Shown here: one piece after another, positions 61,388-64,000 of the stretch
Numbering within the stretch: position 1 is the stretch's first letter
Layout of the letters: each line of letters opens with the position of its first letter
NCBI RefSeq assembly: GCF_003867015.1
Contig: NZ_CP032548.1
Coordinates: 1,307,001-1,371,000, forward strand
DNA from: Tenacibaculum singaporense
Lineage (GTDB): Bacteria > Bacteroidota > Bacteroidia > Flavobacteriales > Flavobacteriaceae
Direction: 5' to 3'
DNA length: 64,000 nt
Made by a program: the position numbers and the translations under genes
Notes under the pieces: model-generated
The model's database searches: none
Told to the model about the DNA's origin: nothing
What the model saw: the letters and a program-made list of their open reading frames with translations, nothing else

Positions 61388-62986
61388 TTATGCTGTTTTT
61401 AATGAAACATTAGAAGTTTGTGAATTTTCTTCTAAGTCTTCAATAAATAATATTAAATCAGTTCTGTTATATTCTTTAGGGAATGATTTTCCGTTTACTA
61501 AAATTTCTGGAGTAAAGTTGATAGCATTTTCTGTACACCAATTCTTTTCTTTTTCTAACTCCAAGGTATAAGTTTCTTTATTAGAACATTCACCCCATTT
61601 TTTTAACCAAGCAGCAGGCTTTTGTCCTTCATAAATAGCGTCCATGGCTTGGAGACATTCTTTCTCTCCTTGTGTATTGTAAATTTCTATAAGTCTGCTA
61701 GTAATTTTAACAACATCACTATTCTTATCTTCTACACTTACATTAAATCGTACTTTAATTTTTACATTGTTATGATATCTTTTAAGTATTTCATCAACAT
61801 GAGCGTGAACAGGTTTACAATGCCCACAAAAAGGATTGGTAACTATTGTTATTTCAAGGTTGGAGTTAAGGTTTCCAAAAATAATCTCTTTGCTATCAGT
61901 TAATTGAGTGTCAAGTTGAGGTGACTTTTGTAATAAACTATCAAATAGCGCATAGTTTCTTTTAAATTTAACACTTGCTATCTTTTCTTTTTTGAGTTTT
62001 TGAACTTCAGTGAATAAAGGTTTTATGTAACTCCAAGTTAACCAAGTAAAAGAAGCTATTAGACCTAAAGTAACAAAATCACTTACTACAAAAGTATTAA
62101 TATAGTTGTTTGTTAATACAGGAGCTAATGCTTGTAACCAAAGTACCCCAACAATACTTAAACATAAAAGACACCATTTTTTTACAACTGCATATTGGTA
62201 GTATAAAGAATATAATGTTATAGGTATTGCAAGTAAACTAATAGTATATGAAATTACAGGATTAGAAATTTGAGTAAAGGTTAAAAGAGATAACCCTATA
62301 AAATAAAGCATACTAAAATCACTTAATTTATATCCTTTTAAAATTTCAGCACCTTTTGAGGTTAATACAGCATCACAATCTTTTTTATCATCAGCTCCTG
62401 AACAAAAGGCGTCACCAATAGATGTTTTCAATCCAAGTTCATGCTTTATAATTGCAACACTAATAACAGCTCCAGTAATTGATAGTAGAAAATAAAAAGT
62501 GTTATACCACGAAGTTGAATTGTTAAAAACAAAGAATAAAGCAAAAACAGCAAGTAGAGAAAAACCAATAGTTTTTACTAGCTTGGAGTTGTTTTTGGTT
62601 GTTTGATAGTCTTCTGTTTCTTCAACAGCAACAATAATTCCTGTAAATTTATTTAGAAATTCACTTTCAGTAAGTTTCGTTTTTTTGTTTTCAGAATCGT
62701 AAATTATGTAATCTAACTTTTTTCTTTCTACTACAATCAAATCTTGGCCATAATCACTGTTTACTTGAGCAATAAAACAGTTGGGTAATTGTGAAAGAGT
62801 TTCTGAATTAACAGGAACATCGGCAGCAACATTTTCAATATTGAAATGATCTAACACTCCTGTAATTGCATGTAAACTAGGATAAGAAGGATGACTTTGA
62901 ATTTGAAAAGCTAATTCTTCTTTGTCAAAAGAAATACTATTTTTCTTAAGTAATTTTTGTACTAGATTGATTAATGTGTCTTTCAA
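61388..62986 (-). CDS. VKOR-thioredoxin fusion with dead C39-like N-terminus (disulfide-forming)
   Basis: A 532-residue inner-membrane protein. Residues 1-125 align with a C39 peptidase but the catalytic Cys and His are gone (SHPSYPSLHAI where the exporter has AKDCGPTCIKI; GQDLIVV for KNHYVVL). Residues 135-320 are a VKOR domain with loop Cys195/Cys204 and active-site Cys272-LL-Cys275. Residues 370-520 are a thioredoxin fold with CGHC (387-390) and TPEI cis-proline. It should act as a self-contained DsbA-DsbB pair, making disulfides in the exported peptides. The start is TTG; no ATG is in frame upstream. Confidence 0.92.
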   Translation of the reverse strand: MKDTLINLVQKLLKKNSISFDKEELAFQIQSHPSYPSLHAITGVLDHFNIENVAADVPVNSETLSQLPNCFIAQVNSDYGQDLIVVERKKLDYIIYDSENKKTKLTESEFLNKFTGIIVAVEETEDYQTTKNNSKLVKTIGFSLLAVFALFFVFNNSTSWYNTFYFLLSITGAVISVAIIKHELGLKTSIGDAFCSGADDKKDCDAVLTSKGAEILKGYKLSDFSMLYFIGLSLLTFTQISNPVISYTISLLAIPITLYSLYYQYAVVKKWCLLCLSIVGVLWLQALAPVLTNNYINTFVVSDFVTLGLIASFTWLTWSYIKPLFTEVQKLKKEKIASVKFKRNYALFDSLLQKSPQLDTQLTDSKEIIFGNLNSNLEITIVTNPFCGHCKPVHAHVDEILKRYHNNVKIKVRFNVSVEDKNSDVVKITSRLIEIYNTQGEKECLQAMDAIYEGQKPAAWLKKWGECSNKETYTLELEKEKNWCTENAINFTPEILVNGKSFPKEYNRTDLILFIEDLEENSQTSNVSLKTA

Positions 62987-63026
62987 AAGTAAATAAGTTT
63001 TTAAGGATAGCTATTTTTAATCTTCC

Positions 63027-63061
63027 CAAAGCTATATGTTGATAATTATTTTTTCGCAAAA
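63027..63061 (-). promoter_or_regulatory. Candidate promoter of the peptide operon
   Basis: On the minus strand TAGCTTTG (63034 to 63027) fits the -7 box TAnnTTTG and lies 40 bases upstream of the VKOR start. TTTTG at 63061-63057 is at nearly the right distance for the -33 box (22 bases). Confidence 0.45.
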
Positions 63062-63104
63062 AAAACCATAAAAAAAGTATGGAAAAACCGTAGTTTTTAT
63101 TTTT

Positions 63105-63788
63105 TTAAATGAATCCTTTCTCTTTTGCTACTAATATTAACTCTCTGTCTCCTTTAGCTTTAACATTGAATATTTTTTTTAAATGTCGTTTTCGTTTTTC
63201 AATACTAGCTGCAGAAAGTGGTATATAGTTAGGCATGTCTTTCATTTTAGAACCTAATGAAAGTTCATATAGAATTTGTCGGTCTATTGAGTCTATAGAA
63301 AAATTGTTTGAAACTTCTTTTCTCAAAAGGCTTAAAACAGTTTTACTATAATAAGGAATATTGTTTGTTACATTTTTTATAGCGTTTTTTAACTCTTTTG
63401 AAGTTAGATCACTTTTAACAAGAAAACCTTCAGGATTTAAGCTTTTAAATATATTGTGAATTCTATAGTTGTCATTACAATCAGTTGAAACAATCAGTTT
63501 TGTACTTGGTAGTAGTTTTCTGATTAAAAGACCTAAATCTTCGCCGGATAAAATTTTTCTGTTCTTAGCAGGTGAAAGTTTTAAATCTAAAACAACAAAG
63601 TTTAGAGAGGTTTCTTTTTCAATTGTCTTTTTTATAATATCGTAAGCTCCATTACAATTATAGGTAATGTCCGTGTTAAAATTAAAATTTGGGTTTAATC
63701 TAGCTATTTTAGATATTATGTTCTTGTACGTTTCGCAAATAAGCGGGCAATTATCCGCTAATAAGGCAGATTGTTTTTCTTTTCTCAT
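63105..63788 (-). CDS. Response regulator with LuxR-type HTH
   Basis: A 227-residue regulator. The receiver domain (about 8-135) has acidic Asp in LLADNCPLICE, phosphoacceptor Asp in FVVLDLKLSP and Lys in GFLVKSDLTSKEL. The C-terminal helix-turn-helix (about 165-225) reads DRQILYELSLGSKMKDMPNY, then SAASIEKRKRHLKKIF. It is in line with and 118 bases upstream of the VKOR gene, making it the likely regulator of peptide production. No partner kinase is visible. Confidence 0.88.
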   Translation of the reverse strand: MRKEKQSALLADNCPLICETYKNIISKIARLNPNFNFNTDITYNCNGAYDIIKKTIEKETSLNFVVLDLKLSPAKNRKILSGEDLGLLIRKLLPSTKLIVSTDCNDNYRIHNIFKSLNPEGFLVKSDLTSKELKNAIKNVTNNIPYYSKTVLSLLRKEVSNNFSIDSIDRQILYELSLGSKMKDMPNYIPLSAASIEKRKRHLKKIFNVKAKGDRELILVAKEKGFI

Positions 63789-63925
63789 GTTTAAATAATT
63801 TCGGGGGGAATACTATTTAATTGATTCTTTTACAAAAAATCAGCTCATAAATTTATATAAACTAATTTAAAATCAAAAAAAATATGTATAAAATAAATTA
63901 CTTGTCAATGAGAAATATTGTTATC

Positions 63926-64000
63926 TCACTTTTTTAACTCTTTTTTTAAGAATTTTGCTGTGTAGCTTTTTTTGTGTTCAGAAACTTCTTCAGGAGTTCC
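63926..64000 (-). CDS. uvrA: Excinuclease ABC subunit A, C-terminal 24 residues (5' part outside window)
   Basis: The minus strand from the right edge reads GTPEEVSEHKKSYTAKFL then KKELKK and stops at 63926. This is the typical C-terminus of UvrA, the DNA-damage recognition ATPase of nucleotide excision repair (family pattern GTPEEVAxxxxSYTGxFL). It marks the end of the peptide region. Confidence 0.85.
   Translation of the reverse strand, partial: GTPEEVSEHKKSYTAKFLKKELKK

Noticed and set aside
61296..61903. Plus-strand frames of about 90 codons opposite the VKOR fusion
   Set aside because: They are antisense shadows of a gene with clear catalytic motifs.
53186..63788. Classical class IIa bacteriocin operon with immunity genes
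   Set aside because: No YGNG-type core and no small immunity protein gene are seen. Antibacterial activity remains possible but is not shown by sequence.

Overview
The window is low-GC DNA (roughly 30% by eye) with gene content typical of marine Flavobacteriaceae, perhaps near Tenacibaculum or Polaribacter. The genus is a guess from gene families. Supporting signs are Bacteroidota-style TAnnTTTG promoter boxes, a fused alpha/beta 2-oxo-acid dehydrogenase E1, a YaiO-type outer-membrane barrel, many lipoproteins and the palindromic intergenic repeats common in this family. The left edge cuts a Glu/Leu dehydrogenase; the right edge holds the last codons of uvrA.

Layout. 1-6.8 kb: housekeeping and small regulatory genes (GreA-like factor, methyltransferase, AraC, tRNA-Pro, trxB, Asp/Asn hydroxylase-like, GNAT, DUF1348, TetR). 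6.9-14.7 kb: an accessory stretch with a broken TetR gene, a cation transporter, several lipoproteins (TPM, intradiol-dioxygenase-like, HELIH metallopeptidase-like, META, PliI-like), orphan small genes and a 21-bp GC-rich minisatellite. 15-21.4 kb: a fatty-acid beta-oxidation operon led by a MarR regulator with paired palindromic operators. 21.5-26.2 kb: ABC exporter, MscS channel and a sigma54 activator. 26.2-30 kb: oxidative-stress genes (katG diverging from prx-trx). 30-39.6 kb: two-component proteins beside an apparent polysaccharide system (HEAT protein, processive GT2, sulfatase-fold transferase with TPRs, YaiO barrel). 39.6-53.1 kb: mixed metabolism and transport, including a frameshifted LysR next to lysE and an M1-like protein lacking its zinc motif and fused to an outer-membrane barrel.

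The standout region is 53.2-63.8 kb, all on the minus strand. A REC-HTH regulator is followed by a VKOR-thioredoxin fusion with a catalytically dead C39-like N-terminus, then 15 intact and 3 decayed genes for small secreted peptides, interleaved with a C39-peptidase ABC exporter and an HlyD adaptor. Every peptide starts with nearly the same leader (MKKSILNLGK, ending NGG). The cores are short, highly diverse and cysteine-rich, and every intact core has 4, 6 or 8 cysteines. Three cores have the C-C-CC-C-C order of knottins. Four copies of a roughly 50-nt element that can fold as an H-type pseudoknot precede peptide blocks. I read this as an export and oxidative-folding pathway for a family of disulfide-rich peptides, organised like venom toxin families with a fixed leader and a hypervariable core. 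The peptides' activity cannot be told from sequence. No radical-SAM, YcaO, lanthipeptide or other post-translational modification gene is present.
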